NCBI GenBank assembly: GCA_033064195.1
Contig: JARBJD010000239.1
Location: forward strand, 52,534-116,533
Direction of reading: 5' to 3'
DNA length: 64,000 nucleotides
DNA from: Blattamonas nauphoetae
Lineage: Eukaryota; Preaxostyla; Oxymonadida
Numbering within the stretch: the stretch's first letter is position 1; each line of letters starts with the position of its first letter. The translations under genes were made by a program, and so were the position numbers. Positions 43,190 through 52,531 of this stretch are shown in pieces. The notes below the pieces were generated by a model. That model made no database searches. It was not told where the DNA came from and saw only the letters and a program-made list of their open reading frames with translations.

Positions 43190-43350
43190 CCGCCCCAAAA
43201 TGGGAATGGGCAAAAATCGTAAAGAAATTGGGAGTATAAGAATCTTCTTCGGCAAATGTGTTGAAGAACGATATTTGCTGAACGATGGACATAGAGACAG
43301 ATGAAGGAAAAAGAGAGACTGCAGACTGATAGTTCAACACCGAATCGCCT
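43190..43350 (-). pseudogene. Partial genomic copy of APC10 (exons 2-3)
   Basis: The minus strand repeats the end of exon 2, intron 2 and the start of exon 3 of the 25.7-kb APC10 gene, including FFNTFAEEDSYTPN and HSHFG in place of HSHSG. Because the intron is present, the copy was made from DNA, not mRNA. It ends abruptly next to a MITE repeat. Confidence 0.7.
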
Positions 43351-43380
43351 GTCAGGAGAAAACCATCACAAATCCCGTTT

Positions 43381-43835
43381 TGCCCAGCGAAAAGAAAACG
43401 TTTCGGCAATATCTCAACAACCAGTGAATCGATTTCGATGAAACTTTTACACACAAACGTTTTTTTGGTGAAACGAACATTTTACTACAAATTGGGTGAA
43501 AAAATTCTGTGTATTTGGGAATATCGAAAAGACCCATATTGTTCTCGAGAATAAACTCTTAGGAAAAAACTCAGTTTATTTTTTGAGCATCTTTTGTCGA
43601 GATCTATCCGACTATAATGCATTTAATTTGGTTCAAAACGGGCAGCTGGTTGAGGAGTAATAAGGTCTAAAATGTAGAAAAAATGTGTGGATTCATAACG
43701 GGAAAGGTATTTTGAAGTTTTCTCGGGATCACATGGGAGTATAATTCTAAAAAATTATTTTTTTCTTAGTTTGACCAAACTGGTCCCTCACGGAAAAAAG
43801 GCTGGATTGGTGACACCGGATGGTTTGGTGATTTC
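43381..43835 (+). repeat. MITE-family repeat, copy with intact right end
   Basis: Shares the 40955-41265 core and then continues to the terminal TTTTTTTCTTAGTTTGACCA and CCGGATGGTTTGGTGA, which the other copy lacks. The two host copies are complementary halves of one element family. Confidence 0.6.
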
Positions 43836-44149
43836 ACTATCAGATGAATCTCGCATTGATATGTATCTCTGATCTGGAGACAGCGTTCTTGGTGGAGATG
43901 GAGATGGGGGAATGGAATCATTTCACTACTCTCTTCAGTGTCGATCGAGAAGACATATCCGATGCAAGAGTGGCTTTCGCTTCCCTGTGTGAAATATTGT
44001 CGATTCATTTCGATCAAACTTGTCCGACATCGATGGATACAGAATTCGATTCATTCCTGGATGAAATTGGAGTCGAGATCGATTCAGAGATGTTATTGGG
44101 AGAGAGCCGTTTTTCCAAGCAGGTCTATCAACGGCGAATCACATTTTGG

Positions 44150-44900
44150 CAAGTGCTCTCGATCTCATGAATTGAAAGATCTCTGATCGCATTCTGAATG
44201 AGCCCTTGCAGTTGTTGAACGTTCCGAGGGCTCCGAGAAGGCCAATTGTGCGGGCCATTCTTTCTAATCTACCTACTGCCCAGCTTGTATGTAAGGAGGT
44301 CAACAGTGTCATGGGCGGTGTGGGCGGGCGCACCGTCCTGCATAATCCAGGTTGAAGCTTTGGTGTCGATCAATTGACGATTTGGAAAGAAGTTTTGAAT
44401 TAAGAGCTTCCTGTATATCTCCGCAGTCATTGTTCCATCATAAAAAACTGGACCGATGATACTTAACGAGGAGATAGCGCACCAAACGTTCGCTCCAAGT
44501 CTGGAGTGTGGTACTTCCACGTGACAGTGCGGATTCACAGTGGAATTATTCGACGAGTTGTGCGTATGAATTGTTTTGTCGATGGTAAACCTCGACTCGT
44601 CGGAAAACCATGTCCTATCGATAAAATTGTTGTCGCGTACGTGGCGGACTGATCGAGTGGCTTGATCTTAGAATCGTTATCTGACACGATGATGATTGTC
44701 AGGAGTGGTGACTGAGACGTGCCGACTCGATCGAGGTCGATCGGCCACTGAACCGGTCGCTTCAAACCGGCTGACTAGGTTCTTGATGGTTTCGAAGCAT
44801 GGTGGAGCTGGTCCTTCCCAATGTTGAATTACTGCATCAACATTCTGATAGCGATTGGAAAAGCCAGTTCGGATAGAGTGATCGTGTCATCTAGTTGTCA
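44150..44900 (-). pseudogene. Tc1/mariner-superfamily (DDE_3) transposase relic
   Basis: Reading the minus strand: an HTH segment (FETIKNLVSRFEATGSVADR, then PRSSRH), RTWFSDESRFTIDK with the first catalytic Asp, NVWCAISSLSIIGPVFYDG, and WIMQDGAPAHTAHDTVDLL with the second. The region that should hold the third acidic residue (WP.RSPD..P.D) has lost its downstream half, and the C-terminal helix (VQQLQGLIQNAIRDLS) is in another frame. Stops are present upstream of the FSDES segment. Clearly inactive. Confidence 0.75.
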
Positions 44901-45045
44901 ATTTATGTGTCGAAAATACCTAAACGACTCCTCGCAACCGTTCAGGAAAACCGTACACAACAACGAATCGTGCTTGTTGAAATTAGATAGAAATGTGATC
45001 AACCCATACTGTCAGACTAATTCTGGCCCACCCGGTAAATCGTAG

Positions 45046-45222
45046 ATGATTTAGTGGAGAGCGAAGAAGAGTGAGATCAATCTCAGACGTGGGGAGAATA
45101 AATCAATACAACAATGGGCTAGACCCTTGGGAGCGAAGAAAAACAGAAACAAATTTAAACCGTTCCCTTGTTGGGCGGGAGGGCGGTCACTCTTATTCGC
45201 TCTCCGCTAAATCATCGATCAC
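45046..45222. repeat. Inverted repeat pair, possible transposon ends
   Basis: GATGATTTAGTGGAGAGCGA at about 45047-45066 is mirrored by TCGCTCTCCGCTAAATCATC at about 45199-45218 with one mismatch and a spacer of about 130 bp. The pair lies beside the transposase relic, but linkage is unproven. Confidence 0.5.
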
Positions 45223-45479
45223 TCTTCAGTGATCAGATTCAGCTTCGAGCATCAGAAGAGTGAGGAGTTGGGAGTCACTCATCGTTCGATGAGGATTCGC
45301 GCCACTCCTCTTAACCTTCACTTTCATGTGCCCCTCGGTTCGGTACTACATCAAATCTTTCCATCACACCAGACTTCACAGACATGTGTGCTCTCTCCGC
45401 CACCGTGGATATTCCCACATCATCCCTGAGGCGTTCCGAAGTAGTATAGAGAACGAATAGAGAACCCGATTGAAATAAT

Positions 45480-46000
45480 CGTTGAAAATCAAAACTAAAA
45501 GTCAATTCCGATTGACCATTTTTAAATCTTGTATTAAAAGGAATTTATGACATTTTGATGACATCAATATTTGGCCTAAATTCTTAAAATATATCCAATA
45601 TTTTGACCTCTTGAAAAACGTCCATTTTGAAGTAAATTTTTGCTTTATTTCGAAAATTTAGTCACTTTTTTCGACTTTTTGATTTTTCCAATATGACTAA
45701 TTTGGCGCTTATTTGGGAACCTGATTGAGAAAATTTGTGAAAGAAAAACTAAAATCTCGAGGACGATGCGACTCATCGATCAAATGAAACCAGATGAAAA
45801 TCGGTTGGGAATTCGTCGAGATCTGAGTCATTCTTCATTCAAAAAAGTTCGAAAAAAAGTGAACCTCTTTTGAGAAAACACTCGTATCTCGACAACGAGC
45901 AGAGATCCAGACTCGAAACCACTCGCAATCGATAGAGGACTCAATTTTGCATATAGGCAAAAAAAGTGCAAAACCTTAGGGAGGGAGGAAGCTGGTGGTT
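45480..46000. other. AT-rich spacer, nothing recognised
   Basis: No coding frame or clear repeat. Confidence 0.4.
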
Positions 46001-46097
46001 TTTATTGCCTGGTGTGTTGGCAAGTCCCTAAGGCCCAGGGTTGCGATCCCTGTTTCTGACATTTATCTCATTTTTTGCATTCCGACGTCGGACAAAT

Positions 46098-46174
46098 TAT
46101 TGCTTCCTCCGGGGTTCGAACCTGGGACTCCTAGCCTAGTGGTACGTGCACTTACCACTCGACTACTCGTCCCT
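46098..46174 (-). other. tRNA-like sequence / SINE-type Pol III promoter
   Basis: On the minus strand TAGTCGAGTGGTAA fits an A box (TRGCNNAGTGG-like) and GGTTCGAACCC is a perfect B box about 35 bp downstream. The acceptor arms (GGGACGA and AGGAAGC) do not pair and no clean anticodon stem forms, so this is a tRNA-derived relic or SINE head rather than a working tRNA. An oppositely oriented T-arm-like CAGGGTTGCGATCCCTG lies at about 46035-46051. Confidence 0.5.
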
Positions 46175-46589
46175 AATTTTCCGAGGATTTACCCTGGCTA
46201 TATATCTGTGTAGAGGGGTTTTAAGGTCGATTTTTAAAAAGTTACGAGACACTTCAAAATCAAGTTTTGAAAACAGTAGTTGTTCGTCCAATCAACTTCA
46301 AATTTCACAGAATGGATGTCAAGCATGATATAAAAACGATTTTACAAAAATTTTTGAACAATATTGATTTTTGCCATATATCATTTTTTGGTGCATATGG
46401 TGCACTGGAAAAAATGAAGAAAAATCGATGTTCTCCAATTTTGATCAAACTCTCATCTAAGGTCATATCCGACACGACGAATTCATTGGTGCAAGAATTA
46501 TTGAAATCGGATCAGTAGTTATGGAGAAATTTCACTTTTGAAAAAACAAAGGAGATTTTTTATTTTTCGAATTTTTTATTTTGTACTAA

Positions 46590-47081
46590 ATGGCACAGCT
46601 AGAACTCATCGAAGAACTTGAACAAATTTTAGAATACACTAATCCCAATCGAAAGGACAGTGATATAATGAATTTCCTTTGTCAGAATCATTTATTTCTC
46701 ATGAAATTAGGATTGTGGAAACCAGAACTGATTGTCAATTTCAAAACTTTAAAACAATTATTCCAAAAATATGTTGACATTGAAAACCCAACTTGGATGA
46801 ACTATGACACGAAGAAATGGCGACGAAACCAACCTCAACTGATCTGTCAAATCGCAGACGTCAGAGAACTTTCCTGTGCATCGGAGGAGTTATACGTCAG
46901 ACTATCGAAAGAACAGATCAGTCAAATGGTGAAAAACATGTTGAGAGCAAAACCTCAAAGTTTCTCGAAGATGAAACCAGAATCGTTCGAATATTATCGA
47001 CCAATCTGTGCCGAAATCTGGATGAAGTATGTGAAAAGAAAAGTACCAAATTGGTTACTTCAAAAAGATCAACAGAAATAA
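46590..47081 (+). CDS. TIR-encoded viral protein of unknown function, 163 aa
   Basis: An intact 163-aa frame lies inside the left terminal repeat, preceded by the viral T-rich start motif. The protein is mostly helical and basic towards the C-terminus (SKEQISQMVKNMLRAKPQSF, then EIWMKYVKRKVPNWL). There is no membrane segment. No family is recognised. Because it lies in the repeat, the virus normally carries two copies; the right copy is frameshifted. Confidence 0.75.
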   Translation: MAQLELIEELEQILEYTNPNRKDSDIMNFLCQNHLFLMKLGLWKPELIVNFKTLKQLFQKYVDIENPTWMNYDTKKWRRNQPQLICQIADVRELSCASEELYVRLSKEQISQMVKNMLRAKPQSFSKMKPESFEYYRPICAEIWMKYVKRKVPNWLLQKDQQK

Positions 47082-47267
47082 AACTCGTTGTTATTTTTTA
47101 TTTTTGAATTTTTTAATTTGTATTAAATGAATCCAACTGCGATGTACAAGGAAAGACGTCGAGTATGTTCAGAACAAGCATTAATTGAATCAATGAGAGA
47201 AGAGAACTGTTCGCTAGTCTCTGGGTATGTCAGAAATAATGTTCTGGTGACGTATGTTCATGAGGGA
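46599..47267 (+). repeat. Left terminal inverted repeat of the virus (inner part)
   Basis: Matches the reverse complement of 63343-64000 with roughly 97-98% identity and a handful of 1-3 nt indels. The inner boundary is sharp: after the shared TGAGGGA the two sides diverge. The outer boundary is unknown because the right repeat runs off the window. Confidence 0.92.
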
Positions 47268-47516
47268 GTTGAATGGAGAATAAAACCAAAGTTGTGGAAT
47301 CAAGGAAACAGACCTCACTTCGCGAAACGGCGACACTACACTCAATCATTCGTCGAAAATGAACTGAAGAAATACAATTGTGAACTCGTTGGTGAGTACA
47401 CCAAAGTTCTGGTTCCATTCACATATCGAGAGATTGGCGGAAGTGAAGTGTTCAGAATTAGACTTGATTCCTGGTTAAAGGCACTGAAAAAGCCCCATCA
47501 GAGAAAACAGAAATAA
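47127..47516 (+). CDS. Small viral protein with two tandem DNA-binding-like modules, 129 aa
   Basis: The 129-aa product has two similar halves: CSLVSGYVRNNVLVTYVHEG with WRIKPKLW, and CELVGEYTKVLVPFTYREIG with FRIRLDSW. The spacing resembles the small beta-hairpin modules attached to some homing-type endonucleases, but the usual zinc Cys pairs are mostly lost. The inner edge of the terminal repeat falls at codon 47, so the right end of the virus keeps only the first 47 codons of this gene. Start by the conserved T-rich motif 10-35 bp upstream. Function is inference. Confidence 0.65.
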   Translation: MNPTAMYKERRRVCSEQALIESMREENCSLVSGYVRNNVLVTYVHEGVEWRIKPKLWNQGNRPHFAKRRHYTQSFVENELKKYNCELVGEYTKVLVPFTYREIGGSEVFRIRLDSWLKALKKPHQRKQK

Positions 47517-47559
47517 ACGCTCAACTTTTTTTATTTTCGGATTTTTTAATTTGTAGTAA

Positions 47560-50500
47560 ATGGCACTGCTAAAACCAGTCAAGGAAAGAATTCAAGAAAT
47601 TCGAGATCTCTTTCCGAATGCACAATTTCAATTTAGTGATGGTCGAACGTATATTCCAGACAGCAAAAATTATCAACATCATCGTTCATTTCTCCTGAAT
47701 ATGCTTCAACACAAAGATCTCGAGTTTCCACATCCAACAAAGAATCTCGATCTCAATCTCATTCCAGATTTTATTGAACAAGTTAAACTTCGACAACAGA
47801 TGGCGTCAGAAGATCGACTTGCTCACCGAATGATCGTGGAAAACATGAAAGCAAATCCAAGAGTGAACAAAGATGAACTGAAAAAGCAAGTGTTCAGAAT
47901 GACATGGAAGCTGAAATCAATTGAAGAAAAGTTAATGGATCATTGGATGAAGAATCTGTTGATCATTCAAAAGAAAAATGAACAAATGGAAAAAAGAGAA
48001 GTGCAGACATTCGATGGATTTGAAGAATGTATACTACTTGCTGAACCACGTGACAAAGCAGCCTTCAATTCTTGTCTCATGTATGCACGAAGGAAGTTCA
48101 AAAAGAATGAAGTCGAGAAGGTTGAAGAAAATGGAAAACCATATCAGTTGTACTTCCACAATCATCTGAAGAATGTTGAAGAAATCACAAACTTCATCAA
48201 AGCAGTGTTCGAAAAAGAGAAGGATCATCCATTCAAGATTAGTATTGACTTCGGAAAGATCATCGAGAGAAAAGACAAAGATGAGACAACATACAAAGAC
48301 TTCAGACCAGAATTGGAGAACACATCAAAGAGTTTTCCAACAGTGATAAGAAGTACAGGAGACATTAGTGAGTATTCAAAATATGCAATCAATCTGATCA
48401 AAGAATCACAAGAGAGAACATTGATGGATACGAAGACAATGTACATTGCATTCCACTCCATTCTAGTTGCAGTCTATCGATTCCCAGTTGCAGGAAAAGC
48501 GAATGCAATTCTTACTGAACACATCAGAACGAGAAACGTTCGGTACATTGATTCTGAGTACAACATCTGCTTCTTTCAAGCTCTATCATTCCTCACACTT
48601 CCTGAGGTTCAAGGGAAGAAGACATCAATTAAAGTGAGGAATACTGAAGCATACAAACTGTTCGCAAAATGGATGAATCTCACACATCTTAGATCACATC
48701 AATTGACACCACATTTACGAAAATATCCTGGATTTGATATTGCATGTGATATTGAGAAAGCAATGATTCAATTCAACATCACAGTTCACATTTATGAATT
48801 TGATGAAGACAAGAAGAAGTATTTCCTCAGTCAATCGTATGTCAACGAAAATGATGATGCAAGAGTTCTCCCCATTCTGATGATTCCACTGACTGCAACT
48901 CTCGTCCATGTGATGTTCATTGTGGATCCAGAGAAATTAACTGGATACAAACTATGTCCATACTGTCAATCGAGAGGATTCCAAGTGAAGGATACAAACT
49001 TCAAGAGATACTACGAGAAACATCTTGCTGAATGTAAGGAACTTGATGGAAAACATGTGAAGAAGATCTCACTCGATAAAACACCACGACCATATGTTCC
49101 ACATATTCTCAACAATAGAACATATGAATTTCTGATGGCACACAAAAGACAATACGAATTCAAACCAACACAGTACTACATCACATACGATTTCGAAACA
49201 ATGGAGGATCTCATTCTTGACAATCTATTCTCTGATGACAATACACAGTTGATCTCACACTTGAAACCTCTCTCTGTTGCATCAGCAATCAAAACAAAAG
49301 CAGGAGTGAAGTCAATTTATTTTGATCTTCGAGATGGAAAGGACTTTGTGAAGCAATGGATCAGAGAACTCTTCAAGTTTGCTGAAACAGTTCGAGAGAA
49401 CAACCTGTATGAAGATCCAGAGATTCCCTCACAAAATGAAGTCAGTGTGATTGGGTTCAACAGCTCCAGATTTGACATCAATCTCATCTTCCGAGATCTC
49501 GTCGACAAGGATTGGAAAGTTGTGAGCTTCCTTGGATCAACAACAAAGTATAAACAAGTATTGATCAGACACGAGAAAACCCAACAGGTCCTTCGGTTCA
49601 TCGACATGATGTCATACACAGGACCAATGACTTTGGATAATACAGTGAAGGCTTTTGGAGGAAACACAACACTTCAGAAATCTTTCTTTGCTTACGAATC
49701 ATTTGATTCATCAGACTACGACACAGTTCTGAGCAAACACGAACCATTCTCCAAATATGAATTCTACTCCAGTCTGAACAACAGTGAAATGTCCGACACT
49801 GACTACCAATTGTACCTTGACGATTGGAACAAGCAAGGATTCAAGAACAGATGGGATTACCTAAAGTTCTACAACATCAGAGACGTCGAATGCATGATTG
49901 CACCACTTGATAATCTCATTGATCTGAACTTCCAATACAAAGTGGATATGTTGCACAATCTTTCATTGTCAGCGAATGCTTCAGCAATCAAATATGCGTG
50001 TGCCTACAAGGACTTTGATATCGACGATGATTTCAATGGAGTGGATCAATCTGGTGACATAAAAATCACGAAACAATACTGGAAATACAAGGTTGCATCG
50101 TACATTTATCAAGACCAGAAAGCTCATCGCAATACCACTGCCAATGTCACTGAAGCAGACTTTGAGTGGTTTGTTCAACAGTGCAAGAGAGTTTGCTACA
50201 TCTGCAAGAGTCACTTCTCACAAGCAGTTCGACCAACACTGGATAGAATCGACAATTCGAAAGGACATTCAAAAGAGAACGTGAAGATCTGTTGTGACTA
50301 CTGCAACACCTACAAGTCAGACAAAGATGAACATCTCACAAGATTGAGAATTCAACTGAAGAAGTATTGCATCTGGAAATCACTACCAATGACTCTGACC
50401 CATGAGCAAACATATCACAAGTTGAGAGCAGCAGTGACTGGTGGACTATCGAATGTTCAACACAGACAGAATATCAAAGACGTGACTCCAATCAATCACT

Positions 50501-51951
50501 TCACATATGAAGATGGAAAGGTTATCTCCAAGGACACAGAACACAAAATGACTCACGTCTGTGGTGTTGATTTCAATTCACTTTATCCAAGTGCTTTCTC
50601 ATCAATCAAGAACAAGAACAATCCATACACCAAACACAGAATGTACATGCCAGGAAGATGTCTGTACACTGCAACAGGAGATAAAGAATGTCGTAAGATC
50701 ATCGAAGACAAAAATCAGAAGACACTATTTGTTGCAGAATTAAAAGGACATATCGACGAGAAGTACAAACATGATTTCATTAACTTCCCACCAATCTTCA
50801 GGAACATCGTGGTCAATACAACAGAAGAAACCATTGGAGAGAAGACTTATTCGTTGATGAAGAAACATGGATTGAAGACTGATGACAAACAACGGAAGCT
50901 CACTCAACTCTTGAGCACACACGATCAGTATATGTTCTTTTCGACATACTATCTGTGGTTCCTCATCGACTATTGCCACTTCATTATTGATGACGTAAAG
51001 AGTGTGATGGTCTTTTCGAGACATGCTGGATTTGAACCATTTGTGACCTCATTCATGAATGATCGAATTGAAGCAATGAAGGTTGGAAACAAGGGAAAAG
51101 AACAGTTCTGTAAGACCAACTTGAATGGAAGTTACGGATACGATGGAATGAACACTGAGAAGTACAACTCGATCACAATTTGCAATGAGAAGAGAACATA
51201 CTTGAAACAGATGATGAAAGGATTTGTAGCGACAAGAGAGATCAATGAGGACAACTACATCGTGATTGAAGACAGAGAGAAAGCATCATGCAAAACATGT
51301 CTGCAAGAAGCAGTATTCACACTCGACAATGCGAAGTTCTGGTATCTGAATTTCATCTACAACTTCATGTACAAGTGTCTAGACATGAACAAGATCCATT
51401 TCTGTGAGGGAGATACTGACTCTGCATACTGGGCAATTAGTGGAGATCCAGACGCTGGAATTCATCAACAATTTGAGCACGTGATTGCTGACAAAGAATT
51501 CTATGATGCACACAAATATGAATGGTTTCCCAATCCTGAAAAAGGTGTCGATGATGAGAAGAAGCTGTTGGGATTAGCAATTGAGAAGGAAGGTGTACAG
51601 ATGATCTGTCTTGCACCCAAGTGTTACTCTCTCGATGAGAAATGCAAAATCAAAGGAGTGTCATTAAAGAAAACAAATATCACGAGTGACGATTATGTGA
51701 AGTGCCTGAATGGAGAGAAAACTGTGACAACCACTTTGAACTTCACCGTAAAACGGTTCAAGCATCAGTATGATGCGTTTCAGACGAGAAGAATCGTGAG
51801 CGAAGAGGACCCCAATGGATTTGAGATAGCCAAAATACAACAACAGAAACTCAGTCTCAGTGGAATTCATCTGAAGGCAATCGTACTTGAAAATGAATCG
51901 TGTCCTCCATTCATTCATGGACTGAAAGCAACTGATTATCAAATCGAATAA
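47560..51951 (+). CDS. pPolB: Protein-primed family B DNA polymerase with OTU-like and HNH-like domains
   Basis: The 1,463-aa protein replicates the viral genome from a protein primer. An OTU-like cysteine-protease region is suggested by C337 (EYNICFFQAL) and H450 (LVHVMF). A C2HC zinc finger follows (C466-x2-C469 ... EKHLAEC). Exonuclease motifs: ExoI YDFE (D544, E546), ExoII GFNSSRFD, ExoIII YNIRDVE. An inserted HNH-like zinc domain spans about residues 879-916 (CYIC, LDRIDNSKGHSKENV, CCDYCN). The TGG motif is at 960-962. Polymerase motif A is DFNSLYPSAF (D1004), motif B is KTNLNGSYGY (K1185), motif C is GDTDSAY (D1285, D1287), and the KxY motif is APKCYSL. All catalytic residues are present, so the enzyme looks active. 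The length exceeds typical Polinton polymerases because of the extra domains. Confidence 0.95.
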   Translation: MALLKPVKERIQEIRDLFPNAQFQFSDGRTYIPDSKNYQHHRSFLLNMLQHKDLEFPHPTKNLDLNLIPDFIEQVKLRQQMASEDRLAHRMIVENMKANPRVNKDELKKQVFRMTWKLKSIEEKLMDHWMKNLLIIQKKNEQMEKREVQTFDGFEECILLAEPRDKAAFNSCLMYARRKFKKNEVEKVEENGKPYQLYFHNHLKNVEEITNFIKAVFEKEKDHPFKISIDFGKIIERKDKDETTYKDFRPELENTSKSFPTVIRSTGDISEYSKYAINLIKESQERTLMDTKTMYIAFHSILVAVYRFPVAGKANAILTEHIRTRNVRYIDSEYNICFFQALSFLTLPEVQGKKTSIKVRNTEAYKLFAKWMNLTHLRSHQLTPHLRKYPGFDIACDIEKAMIQFNITVHIYEFDEDKKKYFLSQSYVNENDDARVLPILMIPLTATLVHVMFIVDPEKLTGYKLCPYCQSRGFQVKDTNFKRYYEKHLAECKELDGKHVKKISLDKTPRPYVPHILNNRTYEFLMAHKRQYEFKPTQYYITYDFETMEDLILDNLFSDDNTQLISHLKPLSVASAIKTKAGVKSIYFDLRDGKDFVKQWIRELFKFAETVRENNLYEDPEIPSQNEVSVIGFNSSRFDINLIFRDLVDKDWKVVSFLGSTTKYKQVLIRHEKTQQVLRFIDMMSYTGPMTLDNTVKAFGGNTTLQKSFFAYESFDSSDYDTVLSKHEPFSKYEFYSSLNNSEMSDTDYQLYLDDWNKQGFKNRWDYLKFYNIRDVECMIAPLDNLIDLNFQYKVDMLHNLSLSANASAIKYACAYKDFDIDDDFNGVDQSGDIKITKQYWKYKVASYIYQDQKAHRNTTANVTEADFEWFVQQCKRVCYICKSHFSQAVRPTLDRIDNSKGHSKENVKICCDYCNTYKSDKDEHLTRLRIQLKKYCIWKSLPMTLTHEQTYHKLRAAVTGGLSNVQHRQNIKDVTPINHFTYEDGKVISKDTEHKMTHVCGVDFNSLYPSAFSSIKNKNNPYTKHRMYMPGRCLYTATGDKECRKIIEDKNQKTLFVAELKGHIDEKYKHDFINFPPIFRNIVVNTTEETIGEKTYSLMKKHGLKTDDKQRKLTQLLSTHDQYMFFSTYYLWFLIDYCHFIIDDVKSVMVFSRHAGFEPFVTSFMNDRIEAMKVGNKGKEQFCKTNLNGSYGYDGMNTEKYNSITICNEKRTYLKQMMKGFVATREINEDNYIVIEDREKASCKTCLQEAVFTLDNAKFWYLNFIYNFMYKCLDMNKIHFCEGDTDSAYWAISGDPDAGIHQQFEHVIADKEFYDAHKYEWFPNPEKGVDDEKKLLGLAIEKEGVQMICLAPKCYSLDEKCKIKGVSLKKTNITSDDYVKCLNGEKTVTTTLNFTVKRFKHQYDAFQTRRIVSEEDPNGFEIAKIQQQKLSLSGIHLKAIVLENESCPPFIHGLKATDYQIE

Positions 51952-51974
51952 ACACAAACTTTATTTTTGAATAA

Positions 51975-52500
51975 ATGAACACACGACAGATCAATGCATT
52001 AGTGAATAGGTTACTGAATTGCACACAACACTCTCAAGAGAAAATATTCAATGTCAAGTTCAATAGAACCAACACATTACCAGTATATGACGTCTATGAT
52101 TCACATGGAGAGTATGTTGCAAACGATGAGACATATTTTGAGGATTGGTTTAATGGAGGTCTCTCTCCGAATTTAACTATTTCAGATGGAACAAAAGTAG
52201 TCTCACAGTTTCTGATTGCATTCTTGGGAAAACGTTTTAGTGATTGGAGATGTGAAAAAGCATACAAGATGTATAAAGAATATCATCGAAAGTACAATCA
52301 ACAAGTGACACCAATTCTCTCACCAAGAGTTCGAAGCCCTGCAGAGGCAAGACCAATCCCAATCCCAACTCCAGTGCAAAGACCAATAGTTATAGAACCA
52401 CCTGAATATCTAATTATTCCTGGACAGATGAGAAACTTAAAATCGGCTGGGTTCGAATATGAATATCCAATGAAGGAGAGGAAGTTCGAAGAGGATGATG

Positions 52501-52531
<31 letters not shown>

